A stretch of DNA of 64,000 nucleotides from Morchella semilibera (Eukaryota; Ascomycota; Pezizomycetes; Pezizales; Morchellaceae): the NCBI GenBank assembly GCA_009192285.1, contig CM018606.1, positions 1,230,081-1,294,080 on the forward strand. The letters run 5' to 3'. The position numbers and the translations under genes are program-made. This document shows, piece after piece, positions 21,979 to 32,329 of this stretch. Positions within the stretch are counted from its first letter, which is position 1. Every line of letters begins with the position of its first letter. The notes under the pieces were generated by a model that ran no database searches, was not told the DNA's origin, and saw nothing but the letters and a program-made list of their open reading frames with translations.

Positions 21979-22065
21979 CTACGGGTGTAGGGGGGGTAAG
22001 TCTGTAGACACCTACTGCTGTTGCAGCCGCGACCACTGTCTACAGACCTACCCCTACTCCCGTAG
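21979..22065. mobile_element. Fold-back miniature element M3, TA target duplication
   Basis: An 87-base near-palindrome with left arm CTACGGGTGTAGGGGGGGTA and AGTCTGTAGACA and a right arm that complements it (TGTCTACAGACCTACCCC, TACTCCCGTAG). TA lies on both sides (21977-21978 and 22066-22067). Part of the arm is repeated immediately to the left (TACTACGGTAAGTCTGTAGA at about 21953-21972), suggesting a second broken copy. Confidence 0.78.
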
Positions 22066-22117
22066 TAGTTTTACGAGTTTTAACTGAATCACATGACCTG
22101 TGAGCGGCACAACCAGC

Positions 22118-22254
22118 CATCAGCAAACTCAACTTATGACTGCAGTCTCCCAACAGTCTCCCAAGTCTCCTGAGAGTCTCCTGAGACTCCTGGATATCTT
22201 TTGAGTCTCCTGAGGCTCAGGAGACATCAGGAGACAAATGAAGTCTTGCTGATG
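22118..22254. mobile_element. 137-bp TIR element M4, copy outside the retrotransposon
   Basis: Ends CATCAGCAA and TTGCTGATG are perfect 9-base inverted repeats. The interior is made of near-tandem GTCTCC/CTCCTGAG words. A second copy of the same length sits inside the retrotransposon at 23324-23460 and differs at only a few positions. Flanks read AGC on both sides here (22115-22117 and 22255-22257), a possible 3-base duplication. It ends six bases before the four-base LTR target site. Confidence 0.82.
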
Positions 22255-22264
22255 AGCACCACGT

Positions 22265-22569
22265 TGTGGGGCTAAGATTAGGCAACCAGCGTGTAAGCGA
22301 GGGCTGAGAGCGCGGCTAGAGATTAGCGCGCCTTGGCGCCTTGGCGATGTTTTGTCACGTGGCGCGTTTGATAGTTCTCTGCTTTGTTTCCTTTCGTTCA
22401 TCTCCACCTATCATCATCAATAATCATCAGTTTCACAGTATCATCGGTTCGATAGTAGTTTTCGAGCATATGAGCGCTGTGAATAGTGAATCAGCCTAAA
22501 ACCTCCTTCTACCTAATCTATCTACATAAAACCTCCTTCTAAACCTCTATTCTCGTGTCCGCAGCCACA
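22265..22569 (+). repeat. 5' LTR
   Basis: Begins TGTGGGGCTAAGATTAGGC and ends CGTGTCCGCAGCCACA, matching the 3' LTR. It is followed after two bases by a primer-binding-site candidate. The shared segment includes GCGCGCCTTGGCGCCTTGGC and CATATGAGC, with differences such as GCTAAG/GTGAAG near the start. Confidence 0.93.
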
Positions 22570-22571
22570 AC

Positions 22572-22587
22572 TGGTGACCCCGACGTG
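22572..22587 (+). other. Primer binding site candidate
   Basis: TGGTGACCCCGACGTG sits two bases after the 5' LTR. It starts with TGG, as expected for complementarity to a tRNA CCA end. The tRNA cannot be named without a tRNA set of this genome. Confidence 0.7.
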
Positions 22588-22699
22588 ATTCTTTCTCACG
22601 GGGACAGAGTCCAATTGCTTCGTCTCTCCATTTTCATCGTCGGTTCATCAAAATCTGCCGTCCTCAGGTGCCGTTCGAGTCATCAAGGACCTGAAGAGG

Positions 22700-23323
22700 A
22701 TGAGCCCGAGAAAAAAGGCTCATACCTCAGAACCAAAGGCACCGTTAGCGTCACCTCCAGATTCATCCTCACCTCCGGATCCATCTTCACCTCCCCTCAC
22801 AATAATTGGACCATCGTCACCACCCCCTGACGTCAGCTCACCACCTGTCGAAACATCTCTCACAGAAACAGTTCACACACCTCCAATCATGTCTATCCCT
22901 GCTACCAAGTTCTACGGCAGGACTAATGAAGACGTAGACTCGTTCGTTAAGTCGATCGAAGTCAATTTTATCCCACAATCATCGTTCTACACCTCAGTTG
23001 ATGATCAGAACGCCGCAAAGCTATCCATTCTTAAGAGTAAGCTTAGGAGCAAGGCTGCTAGATGGATTGCGAATCAACCAAGGAGCGTTACTTCATCGTG
23101 GCCTGATATCGTTCAAGCACTCAAGAATAAGTACGACAATGATGGTATCAACGAAGAGAAGAAGCGGGATTCAGAGAATAAGCTCTTGAAGCTCAAACAG
23201 GGGAAAGATTCGCTGAAGAGATACCTAAGGAAAGCTATCAGAATCAATGAAAACCTCTCTGCCCAGTGGGATGATACTGCAGCAAAACGATTCATCTTGG
23301 GTATCAAGAAGGAGAACACACGA
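22700..23323 (+). pseudogene. gag of the LTR element, N-terminal part, interrupted by M4
   Basis: The frame encodes a Ser/Pro-rich start (PPDSSSPPDPSSPP), then an all-helical capsid-like region with TKFYGRTNEDVDSFVKSIEV, SKLRSKAARWIANQPRSV and YDNDGINEEKKRDSENKLLK, typical of Ty3/gypsy gag. The frame runs straight into the 137-bp element at 23324 and stops within it. Beyond the element the coding continues in the frame shifted by 1. Confidence 0.8.
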
Positions 23324-23460
23324 CATCAGCAAACTCAACTTATTACTGGAGTCTCCCAACAGTCTCCCAGGTCTCCTGAAAGTCTCCTGAGATTCCTGGA
23401 TATTTTTTGAGTCTCCTGAGGCTCAGGAGACATCAGGAGACAAATGAAGTCTTGCTGATG
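23324..23460. mobile_element. 137-bp TIR element M4, copy inside gag
   Basis: Same length and ends (CATCAGCAA...TTGCTGATG) as 22118-22254. It lies inside gag. The bases GA on both sides (23322-23323 and 23461-23462) fit a 2-base target duplication. Removing the element and one GA joins the two gag frames without a stop, which argues that this copy is an insertion into a formerly intact gag. Confidence 0.85.
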
Positions 23461-23462
23461 GA

Positions 23463-24437
23463 TGCCTAGTCATTGCAATGGGGCAGCTTGGAGACACGCA
23501 TACCTTTGCTCAAGCTATCAACGCCGTCAAGATGATGTTGAGAACATCATCTAAATCAAGTAAGAGGAGGAGGCGTGACGACGAGGAAGAGGAGGATTCC
23601 GAAGAAGAAGAAGGCTCTAGCGCTGAGTCAGATGATGAGAGTAGTAGTGGGGACGATGGAGAGAGCAGCAGTGAAGAAGAGATGCGGCGTAAGAAGAAGA
23701 AGAAGAGCACCAAGAGGGATAAGGTCGTCATCGATCGTGAGGACTTGTTGAAGCTCCTAGCGGATCTGAAGGTGAAGACTCAAGAGAAACCTGCCGAAGT
23801 CGGAAGAGTCATCAACCTTGCCCCAGAAACCGAAGTCTACGGGGTGCAGGGGAATGATCAAACTCGAGCACCAGAAACGGAAACTTACGCTGTGCAGCGA
23901 AGGCCTGGTCCTCAAGGCGCCTACAACGCAGGGTATCGGCCCGGGAATCAAGCTCCGCCGTTTCCGAATCAGTCATACGGGAATCAGTACGGCAATCAGC
24001 CGGGGTTCGGGTACGGAAATTCTGGGTACGCAAATCAGTATGGCAATCAACCTCCGCCGGGACAGCACGGAAATCAGTTCGGACATACCGGGTATCAGGG
24101 TAACCCGTACGGGAATCAGTCTCAGAATTCCTACGGATATCCTCAACAACGCCCGTTCGAACGCCGTGAGTTTGGTGGTGAGAGACGTCCTCCCGGCGTT
24201 TGTTACAGGTGCGGCCAATATGGTCACTACAGCAACGATTGTATTAATCCTCCTCTATCCCGCGAAGACCAATTTAGAATTCGACAGAAGAATGAGGAGG
24301 AGATGGCGCAGAGGATCCTGGCAAAATATCAGCCCGAGAACGTCAGAGCTCCCGAAAATAGACTGGGAACAAACGGACAGTCGAATGATGCTCGCATGAA
24401 TCCTCCACTGCCCCACAGCAGAACGCCAATTCAGTAG
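23463..24437 (+). pseudogene. gag of the LTR element, C-terminal part with CCHC zinc knuckle
   Basis: Downstream of M4 the frame continues CLVIAMGQLGDTHTFAQAIN. A basic/acidic low-complexity zone follows (KRRRRDDEEEEDSEEEE-like, about 23550-23730). A Gln/Gly/Asn/Tyr-rich linker comes next (YGNQ repeats, about 23960-24150). A nucleocapsid knuckle CYRCGQYGHYSNDC (CX2CX4HX4C) lies near 24200-24240. It ends in a stop at 24437. Confidence 0.82.
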
Positions 24438-24463
24438 ACTTCTGGAGGGGAGTCCCAGAAGGT

Positions 24464-25893
24464 ATGCAGGCGCCTGAATCGTCGCTCGTGGAATGGTACG
24501 ACTCAAACGCAGCGGACAAAAGAGAAGGCGGGGTGGCTTTTGGAAGCCGCTGGAATAGTGCTACTCCTTCCGTGCCGCCTGCAAACAGAAGAAGGCTCAG
24601 CACGACTGTAGAAAGCGAGTCTGATGATAACGAGAGGGGTAGCGTTTCACGAAGCAAAGCCAAGACGTCCGAGACCCCTGCCTCCGCGGGAGCAAACGAA
24701 AGAGAATACACACCTCCAGGAACGAAGAAGAAGATTCAGGCCTCCACAGTGTACCCCAAGGACATAAGAATGATGCGGGATCAAGCTGGTGAAGACGTCG
24801 TAGCCAGGCTCAGAGACACTCCTATCAACGGGCTCACCTGGGGTAAGCTTCTCAACATCGCCCCCGCCGTCAGAAGGGAGGTTGCGAAGAGTCTAGTTCA
24901 AGAGAGGACTCCGAGCACCCCAAGAAGTCCGTCAAGTTTAAAGAACCTCCTGCCTCGACCCCAGAAGCCGAAATGGAAGACGTCCTCGCCGTTGATACTG
25001 CCGGCCAGAATCGTGCAGGTCCTGATGACGGACCAGTGATCAACTTCTACACCTACGGTAGGATTCGTGTGCCGGGTAAGGGATACTACAGTATCAGCAG
25101 GATCCTCGTTGATGCTGGTTCAGTCATCAACCTTATGCCCGAAGCAGTCGCCGAGGAGATGGGCTTAAGTAAGCAAATCAGCCCTCAGTTTAATGTGAAG
25201 ACGGCAGATGGAAGCATCGCGGTGATTGATCGAATGGTTACCGTCGATCTCGAAGTAGCAAACGTCTCCGCTACTATCAATTGCTACCTAATGCCTGGTC
25301 CGGGTAAACCTGCGTACGCTATCCTCCTGAGTCGTCGATGGCTTAGGCAGTGCCATGCAAAAGGCGATTACAGGACCAGCACCTACGTTATTAAGGACCA
25401 AGCCGGTAATGAATATCTTGTTCCCGCGATGGAGGGAATGAAGACCAAGCCTCCGCGGGTATCGCTCCGAATCCCGCAAAGCCAGTCAGCAATCGTCGAC
25501 TTAGACGAGGAGACGCTTGAAGACCTTGAAGGCGGCGAGCAACTTATGGCTCAGATTATCGCCCAGATAATCAGAGAGACGAAGGAGCAAGATGCTCTGG
25601 ACACTCTCGAAACGTTCTCTGTTTCCACCTCCGTTCCCGAGTCCGATGTTACGGACTCCCGATCCTTTTATCGCCCCTCCGAGTCTGATGTTACAGACTC
25701 CCGCCCCCTTTTCCACCCGTCCTCCCCAGGGTCCAATGTGACGGACCTTCACCTCCTATTCTACCCGTCCGATCCTGATCCTCCCCTCCTCCCTCACACC
25801 TGCCGTCGCTGCGCCGGAGGGATCCTCCACCCCCGCGGCCATCTAGGTCATCTCGACCGTGGAGAACAGGATTTAAAAGCCTTCCGTTACTAG
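24464..25893 (+). pseudogene. Linker and aspartic protease region of the LTR element
   Basis: Two overlapping frames (24464-25039 and 24973-25893) cover this part, implying one frame shift near 25000. The second frame holds the retropepsin core: ISRILVDAGSVINLMPEAVA (active site D-A-G, where D-S/T-G is typical), then DGSIAVIDRMVTVDLEV and AYAILLSRRWLRQCHAKGDY. After it comes a tandem SDVTDSR-type repeat tail (about 25640-25760). The DAG active site is permitted in some retropepsins, so activity cannot be judged. Confidence 0.75.
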
Positions 25894-26651
25894 GCCGCCG
25901 GGGGTCTGGTAACGGGGTAGAGTACTCCCCCGGTAGGTACAGGAAAAAGGACCCCCCCTGCGTGGTAGAAACGCGGACGAGGGGAGGAAAAAGATGGGGT
26001 GGAGAAAGCCCATCTTCGACGTTGAAATAAATAAAAAGAAGAAGAAGAAGAAGAAAAGTTCAGAAAGAGAAGGAAGCAGATGTGCCGCCAGCGGTTGCGG
26101 TGAAGGGTGTGAAGAGTTGTGTCGTTTTCTGTTTGTCGGAGGTCCCCCTCCCGGTCAGATATCCCGAGTAGATAGTAGGGACCGAGCCGGGAGAGTTGAG
26201 GGACCTCAACGGAGGAGATGAAGGGAAAGAAAGGGAAGAAAAAGCGCGGGAAGGGGTGGAATCATAGAGGAGTGGAAAGACTCTCCCTCCCCTGATCCTT
26301 GGGACGAAGAGCAGCATGACTGGACCGGTCCTCCCGTTATTTAACGCCAACTCCAGCCCCAGCACCGGACATCAATCCCCAGTCCCGCGGCTGCAGATAT
26401 AGCCGTGCGGGGATCGAGGAGCTGGAGGTATGGGACCCGCTTCCTGCACCTCCGAAGGAGGATGGCAGTAAAAAGGAATCAGGGCTGCAAAGGCCTGATT
26501 CACCCTCCGGATCGGGGCTACAAAGGCCCGACTCACCCTCCGGATCGGGGCTGCAAAGGCCCGACTCTCTCTCCGACACCCAAAGTGCTGGAAAGAGCAG
26601 CAACCTGGGTGCCGGTCCCCCGAAGCGTCGGTATCACTCTCCAGATGCCAA
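25894..26651 (+). repeat. Non-coding spacer of the LTR element with a 33-39 bp tandem repeat
   Basis: No intact pol frame crosses this part. Near 26480-26575 a unit of GGGCT(G/A)CAAAGGCC followed by TGA/CGACTCACCCTCCGGATC is present about three times. There is also a GAAGAAGAAG tract at about 26036-26055. It may be a degenerated stretch between protease and reverse transcriptase. Confidence 0.5.
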
Positions 26652-29600
26652 ATGAACGCTGGACCTTCCGAAATCGAACCTCCAGAGACAATCGACCGCC
26701 AAGCCTCACAAATCGGGGTTGAAGACGATAGTGAGGGGTACTTTCGCGACGTCCATGGCGCCTATTACCCTCTAATTAGTGAAGACGATCGCGTTTACGG
26801 GATCAACACGACAGGATATCCTACGGAGGAGCGCCCAGCAGACTTTCATCGCCATATTGGCGAAGGCACCGATCCCGACACTCTAGAGCGCTGGTTTAGT
26901 ACGTGCAACATCACTATCGGAGAAGCCGCAAAAACCACCGAGGAAGTCCAAGCTGCGAAGAGACTCCTATACACCTGGCGAGACCAGTTCAGCGACGACC
27001 TGGGCGCTTTACCCGGAATGCAGGCTTGCACGTCATTATATCCCAACGTATGCAGGCTCGATACCCATAAAGCACGAATCCTCTCTATACAGCTGAAGAA
27101 GTAGAGTGGATGAAGCTGAACCTACCTAAAATGTGCGATTCTGGTATCATTACACACTCCAACTCTCAGTGGAGTAGTAAGCCCAAGTTCGTCCGTCGTA
27201 AGGATAACTCCCTCAGAATGGTGCACGTATTCTGCAAGCTCAATCAGGCGACTATCAAGTTCAACACGCCCATGAAGATGATAGAACCTATCCTCAACAG
27301 CCTTATGCAAGAGCAGTATCGCTGCTACTGGCAGGCAGATGCCTCAGTAGGGTATTGGGGTGTACCGTTGGCGAAAGAGCATGCGTATAAAACTGCTTTC
27401 AATACCCCATTCGGTCAGTTCTGCTATCTCCGAATGGGTATGGGGCTATCCGGCGCGGCGCATACGTATTCACGCATGAAGGCTATATTCGCTGGTCCGA
27501 TCCCTGCTCCAAAATCTGAACCTGGGATTGCAGGTCAGCATATCCAGCATAAGCAGTGCGCAGGAGGATCCATGTATGAGTACTTCATGGATAATGATTA
27601 CGGTGCTCATACTTCGTTTCAAGCTCAACACGACTTCCTCCACGACTACTACTTTCCACGCGTCGCTTGGTCAGGGCTAAAGCTTAATCCTAAGAAGAGC
27701 TGTTTCTGGATGAAGTCGTTGAAGTTGTTAGGGTTTGCAGGTAGTGGAGAAGAAGGACTACGCCCGTCGATAGACAAGATCGGGGCAATAGTCGATTACC
27801 CTACCCCCACCTCCGTCGCCGAAGTAGAGCGATTCCTTCACATTAGCACGTACTTGAAGCAATGGATACCGGGCCGATCAGAACATTCACGCATTCTGAA
27901 GTCGTCTATCGTATGCCGAGTGGATAGCCTAGGCCGAAGGCAAGAGCTAGAGCTGGTATGGAAAGAAGCCCACCAACGATCGTTTGAGCACATAAAATCA
28001 AGCATCGCCGAAAACGTAGTATGGGGAGGCGATCCTTCACTACAGTATCATCTGTCGACCGATGCATCCAATCACGCTATCGGCGCGGTGTTGTTCCAGC
28101 TTATCGGGCACCCGGCAGGCACGTTAGCCACCTCAAAACTTCGGGATGCCGAACGTGTTATAATGTTTATCTCGAAGCCGTTTGCTCCGGCGGAAACCCG
28201 ATACCATGCTACTGAGCGCGAGGCGCTAGCAGTGGTGAGAGCACTTGCCGAAATTAGATGGCTAGTCCTAGGATCTCCATATCCGATCAAGATATATACG
28301 GATCATCAAGCTCTTCTCTCCGTGCTTAGGGGTGATGAGGCAAAAGGAAGGCTAGTGAGATGGCAAGTACAAATCTCCGAGTTTGATTTAGAATTCCACC
28401 ACGTTCCGGGTACACAAAACGTGCTCGCAGATGGCATGTCGAGATTGAGGACGCGGCGGAATAGCGAATCATACTGCGAATCCGCTGCGGTTGATGAAGT
28501 TTGGAGAGAAGAAGGCGAGGAGCAGGCTAGGGGTCAGAGAGAGAGATTAGAGAGATGGGGCGAGTGGATAAGTGACGAGTGGTACGGTCTTATAGTAGAG
28601 TATAAGCTTACCGGGGAACTTCCCGTCCTGACGATCCTCAAAAGGATGAATAAGATAACACCTGCGTCAGAGCCCGAGTTAGCAAAATGGAAGCGCAGAC
28701 TGAAGCATCAATCAACTCGATTCATACTGGTGGATGAAAACCAAACAAGCACAGTCACCAAGAATCGCTGCTCCCTGCTGTACATCGAAAAGAGCGCAGA
28801 GACAGCTATATGCGTGCGAAAAGATGAGGTTAAACCTACGCTTCAATGGGCCCACGATATTCATGGACACTTCGCCGAGTCTATCACCTTGAAGAAGCTG
28901 ATCGGGAGGTACTACTGGCCGACAAGACACCGAGATGCTTCCTATTACTGTCGATCGTGTGATTCATGCCAGCGAGTTGGTCCTCTAAAGCCTTCTCAAG
29001 ACTTACTACCGATCTTCCAGCTTCAACCTATGGATATGTGGGGCATGGACTTCTTTGGGCCGATCGCACCCGTGTCTCTAAAAGGGAATCGGTATGTGTT
29101 AATAGTCGTGGACTACTTCACACGATATCTCTTTGCGAAACCCGTACCGAAAGCCGATAGCGCTGAGGTAGTGAAATCGTTGATCGATCTGAGCCGGTTC
29201 GTGGGATGGCCGAGAGCAATATATCACGATAACGGATCACACTTCGTAAGCCAGGAAGTGCAGCAACTTCTATCGTCATTCGGTGTGAAGCAGTATCCCG
29301 CGCCTAAATCACACCCTCAGTCAGTTGGACTCGCGGAAAGGTACGTTCAGCTAATCGTCGTGGGATTGCGAACCTTAATGGCGACCTCCGAGGAAACACG
29401 ATTGGTATGGGATCAGGTGCTTCCGCAGGTAGTCCACGCGATCAATACTAGGATCATTAGAACCCACGGGTATACGCCCAGCCAGCTCCTTTTCGGGTAC
29501 AACGTACGTAAGACCCGATTTGATGCTACTCCCCGCGATCAAATAGCGTCCGCGGTCCTCGCAGACACGCTGAAGTCCTCAACACCCGAAGGCCTGGAAG

Positions 29601-30076
29601 CATGGATCTTCAACCTCCGAGCGTCAAAATTAGAAGAGCTCAGGGACACCGTGCGTGAGAGGCTAGTCCGGAGGTCCCCAGATAAGAAGAAGAGGTTGTG
29701 GGAATCTCCTAAAGAGGGCGACTTAGTGATGCTGCGTCGATTTGAGGTGGATCGACAGCATGGACGCAAGTTCGAGGCGAAATGGGAGGGTCCATACCGT
29801 CTAGACAAAGTATCGTGGCATGGCAAAACTGGGAGAGTATTCGATCTGAAGACGGGGGCTGAAGCACGCGTTAGAAAGTCGGGTCTTCACGAGAGAGTGC
29901 ACCTAGTTGATCTTAAAGTCTACATACCTCGAGAAGAAAGATGGTTAGGGCATGACGGTGATATAAGAGGTGGTCAGGGGACGAAAGAAGTGAGATTTGT
30001 CTGCGTCTGCGAGATATTAGATGAAGTGGTGGGAGAAGGCGGTATGATCGGTGAAGACGGCGTAATTAGCATTTAG
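26652..30076 (+). pseudogene. pol of the LTR element: reverse transcriptase, RNase H, integrase
   Basis: A first frame (26652-27104) holds the RT lead-in and stops. The coding then continues as a 988-residue frame from 27110. RT: GIITHSNSQWSSKPKFVRRK, then ADASVGYWGVPLAKEHAYKT and AFNTPFGQFCYLRMGMGLSG. The usual F/YxDD box reads YFMDND, followed by GLKLNPKKSCF and LLGFAGS. RNase H: STDASNHAIGAVLFQ, ATEREALAVVRAL, YTDHQALLSVL, HHVPGTQNVLADGMSRL. Integrase: zinc finger HDIHGHF...CRSCDSCQ, core D in MWGMDFFGPIAP, D in YHDNGSHFV, E in GLAERYVQ, then the C-terminal WEGPYRLDKVSWHGKTGRVF domain. Frames before 27110 are shifted, so the polyprotein is not contiguous. Confidence 0.88.
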
Positions 30077-30148
30077 TTGACGATGAAGATCATCAATCGA
30101 TGAGAGACCCTATTTCTATTTTCCAACATTTATTAGTTAACGGTACAG

Positions 30149-30374
30149 AGCAAGCGGTGAAGCGGTGATGATTTTCCTACGTACTAGCTAGCAAGCGGTG
30201 AAGCGGTGATGATTTTCCTACGTACTAGCTAGCAAGCGGTGAAACGGTGATGATTTTCCTACGTATCAGTTAGCAAGCGGTGAAGACGTATTAGCTAGCA
30301 AGCGGCGAAGCGGTGACGATTTCCTATGGTTCAGCTAGTAAGCGGTGAAGCGGCGAGGGTTTTCTTATATCTTA
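30149..30374. repeat. ~41-bp tandem repeat in the 3' untranslated part of the LTR element
   Basis: The unit AGCAAGCGGTGAAGCGGTGA plus TGATTTTCCTACGTACTAGCT occurs about five times with increasing divergence. One unit is truncated (GGTGAAGACGTATTAGCT). Units are adjacent without unique spacers, so this is a minisatellite, not a CRISPR array. Confidence 0.85.
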
Positions 30375-30638
30375 GCTAGAGAATCGGAGGTGTACAGGCG
30401 AGATTCCGTATGTTTGGTGGCAGTTGGCAGTTGGCGGTGTTCCCTATTTCTTAGTCTCCTAGCTAGCTAGCAGAAGGCGGCCTGCGGTGATGACGTTGAT
30501 GATGCGGAGATGCGGTGATGATAAGATAAGGCGGAGATTAAGAAGGCGGCAATCGAAAAAGGCGGCGATGACGTATGCTTTTAAGCATAGGGGGTAGTAG
30601 CTAAAAAAGTGGTGGATTTGGAGCTAGTTTGTTGAGCT

Positions 30639-30657
30639 AAGAAAGAGAGAGAGGGGG
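30639..30657 (+). other. Polypurine tract of the LTR element
   Basis: AAGAAAGAGAGAGAGGGGG ends four bases before the 3' LTR, the expected place for the plus-strand primer. Confidence 0.8.
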
Positions 30658-30661
30658 TTGT

Positions 30662-30962
30662 TGTGGGGTGAAGATTAGGCAACCAGCGTGTAAGCGAGGG
30701 TTGGGAGCGCGGCTAGAGATTAGCGCGCCTTGGCGCCTTGGCGATGTTTTGTCACGTGGCGCGTTTGATGGTTCTCTGCTTTGTTTCCTTTCGTTCATCT
30801 TCACCTATCACAATCAATAATCATCAGTTTCACGTTTTCATCGGTTCGATCATAGATTCGAGCATATGAGCTGCGTGAATAGTGAATCAACCTAAACGTC
30901 TCTAATCTATCTAAACTAAAACCTCCTCCTCCAAAACCTCTATTCTCGTGTCCGCAGCCACA
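30662..30962 (+). repeat. 3' LTR
   Basis: Begins TGTGGGGTGAAGATTAGGC and ends CGTGTCCGCAGCCACA. It is nearly identical to the 5' LTR but with several substitutions and short indels. It is followed by the ACGT target duplication. Confidence 0.93.
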
Positions 30963-31046
30963 ACGTCCGGGTTGAGCAACTTGAAGGTGGGTTAAGTAAA
31001 GTCCAGAGCGAGCGAAGCAATCTCTAAAGCAGAACGGGAGGATCGG

Positions 31047-31410
31047 ATTCATAGGGCTTTAGCAAAGAGAGCTGAATGCGGTACACCTTGGTCTACCTTA
31101 TCGATTGAGTTCGGAGTACCAGCCTCAACATTAAATGACAGATTTAATGGCAGAAAAAACCGGCAAGAGGCTCATGCCAACCAGCAAAAGCTACCCCCAA
31201 GTGTTGAAAAGTCATCGTAATATAGCAGAAGAGGAAGGCCTTAGTCCTGACACTATCTATCTTGGTCAAAAATGGATATCACGCTTTCTCAACCATCCAA
31301 GTACAGTAAACAGCTCGACCGTCAACGTCAAAAGGCAAATAATCCTATTATACTTCGAGATTACTTTACCAAACTCAAGATCCTTATAAGCAAGCTTGTT
31401 TCTAAGGGAA
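31047..31410 (+). pseudogene. Relic of a pogo-type (Tc1/mariner superfamily) transposase, N-terminal part
   Basis: Three shifting frames read a psq-type helix-turn-helix (TPWSTLSIEFGVPASTLNDR, then FNGRKNRQEAHANQQKLPPS) and a CENP-B-type DNA-binding part (GLSPDTIYLGQKWISRFLNH, then KQLDRQRQKANNPIILRDYF). These are the standard order in fungal pogo/Fot-like transposases. Two frame changes and a stop (after VEKSS) prevent translation, and no DDE catalytic part follows. The adjacent retrotransposon target site lies 80 bases upstream. Confidence 0.75.
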
Positions 31411-31499
31411 TGAAATTCCTTCGCCAATTCCTAAAGCAAATACAATTGCAGCATGTGAGCCATTTCCTCCTTTTCCACCCAACCGATAAAGATATAAAG

Positions 31500-31927
31500 C
31501 TAATTGATAGCGCACAGGTGTCTGTAGCTGTGTTGATTGATTTTTGAAAACAGGATGTTCCACAATTTTGTTGTCTCAAATGCATTCTGACTCAAGCGAA
31601 AAAAAACTCGAAAATCTTTTTCTTGCAGTCTTGGTTGATGATACCACTCGTGGATTGTTGCTTCCCCTTTAAAATTAGAAGTTCTTGGAGACCAATAGCG
31701 CCTAGATTCAAGAAGGGCAATAGCGGATGTGTATCCATCGGTGATTGATTCCCAAAAATTTGAAGATTGTTGTGAGGTTTTTGACAGGCAAGTTGTCGCA
31801 GCAGAACAAGAATAGCTATCCCCAACGGGGTCAAACTGCATCTTAGCTTCTACCACCTCTTCAAAATCATTTCCTCATCACTAGAACTGATGGGGTCCGA
31901 ATCAGACTCCATATCGTCATCATCCAT
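31500..31927 (-). pseudogene. Relic of a PIF/Harbinger-type (HARBI1-like) transposase, N-terminal part
   Basis: On the minus strand an acidic start (MDDDDMESDSDPISSSDEEM) is followed after a frame change by ALLESRRYWSPRTSNFKGEA, IHEWYHQPRLQEKDFRVFF and RLSQNAFETT. The RRYW-x-PR and F(R)xxFRxxxxxF pattern is typical of the start of fungal HARBI1-like proteins. It lacks the DDE core and has at least one frame break. The assignment rests on motif spacing, so it is moderate. Confidence 0.55.
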
Positions 31928-32329
31928 TCAATCATCAATCAAACTGGAAAGGTCTCTGCATGAAAAGGTTGTGTTCTCGCATTGCATAGGTGTTGGTTGA
32001 GTCTTCGCGCAATGATGTGAAGCGGGGTTCAGCACAATCCAATTTAGCTATTGTGGAACACACAGCTTGAAGTTGCGCAATAAGCTGCTTGCGCTCTGAT
32101 ATCTTTGGCATCGCTGAAGACAGAATTCTTCAGTATCGCCAGCAGAACTTTCCTACTTGAGGTTCTTGGGGAAAAAACAGCAAACCACTTCCAGGCGCTG
32201 CTAGAATCAAAACAGTTAAGTCACGGTTCACTAAAGTGTTCTAACCACCTCATGAGCGCTCGGCAAATACGGACCCTCACTAAATCAATTCACCAATCAG
32301 ACCCTAGGCCAAGTCCTTTGTCCCGGGCA

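Larger units (their letters stand above)
22265..30962 (+). mobile_element. Ty3/gypsy-type LTR retrotransposon, 8.7 kb, target duplication ACGT
   Basis: The element has LTRs of about 305 and 301 bases, both starting TGTGGGG and ending CCACA, flanked by ACGT (22261-22264 and 30963-30966). The gag region has a CCHC knuckle. An aspartic protease, reverse transcriptase, RNase H and integrase follow in Ty3/gypsy order (integrase last). It is in the degenerate stage: gag is interrupted by a 137-bp miniature element, and the protease and RT reading frames are split by stops and frame changes. The long pol frame (27110-30076) remains open. LTR differences (several scattered substitutions and small indels) suggest it is not a very recent insertion. 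Confidence 0.95.

Noticed and set aside
30149-30374. Possible CRISPR-like array
   Set aside because: Units are contiguous, decay progressively and have no unique spacers. The sequence is fungal and within an LTR element, so it is a minisatellite.
31135-31547. Independent small genes in the 31.1-31.5 kb region
   Set aside because: They are frame-shifted pieces of one pogo-type transposase relic.
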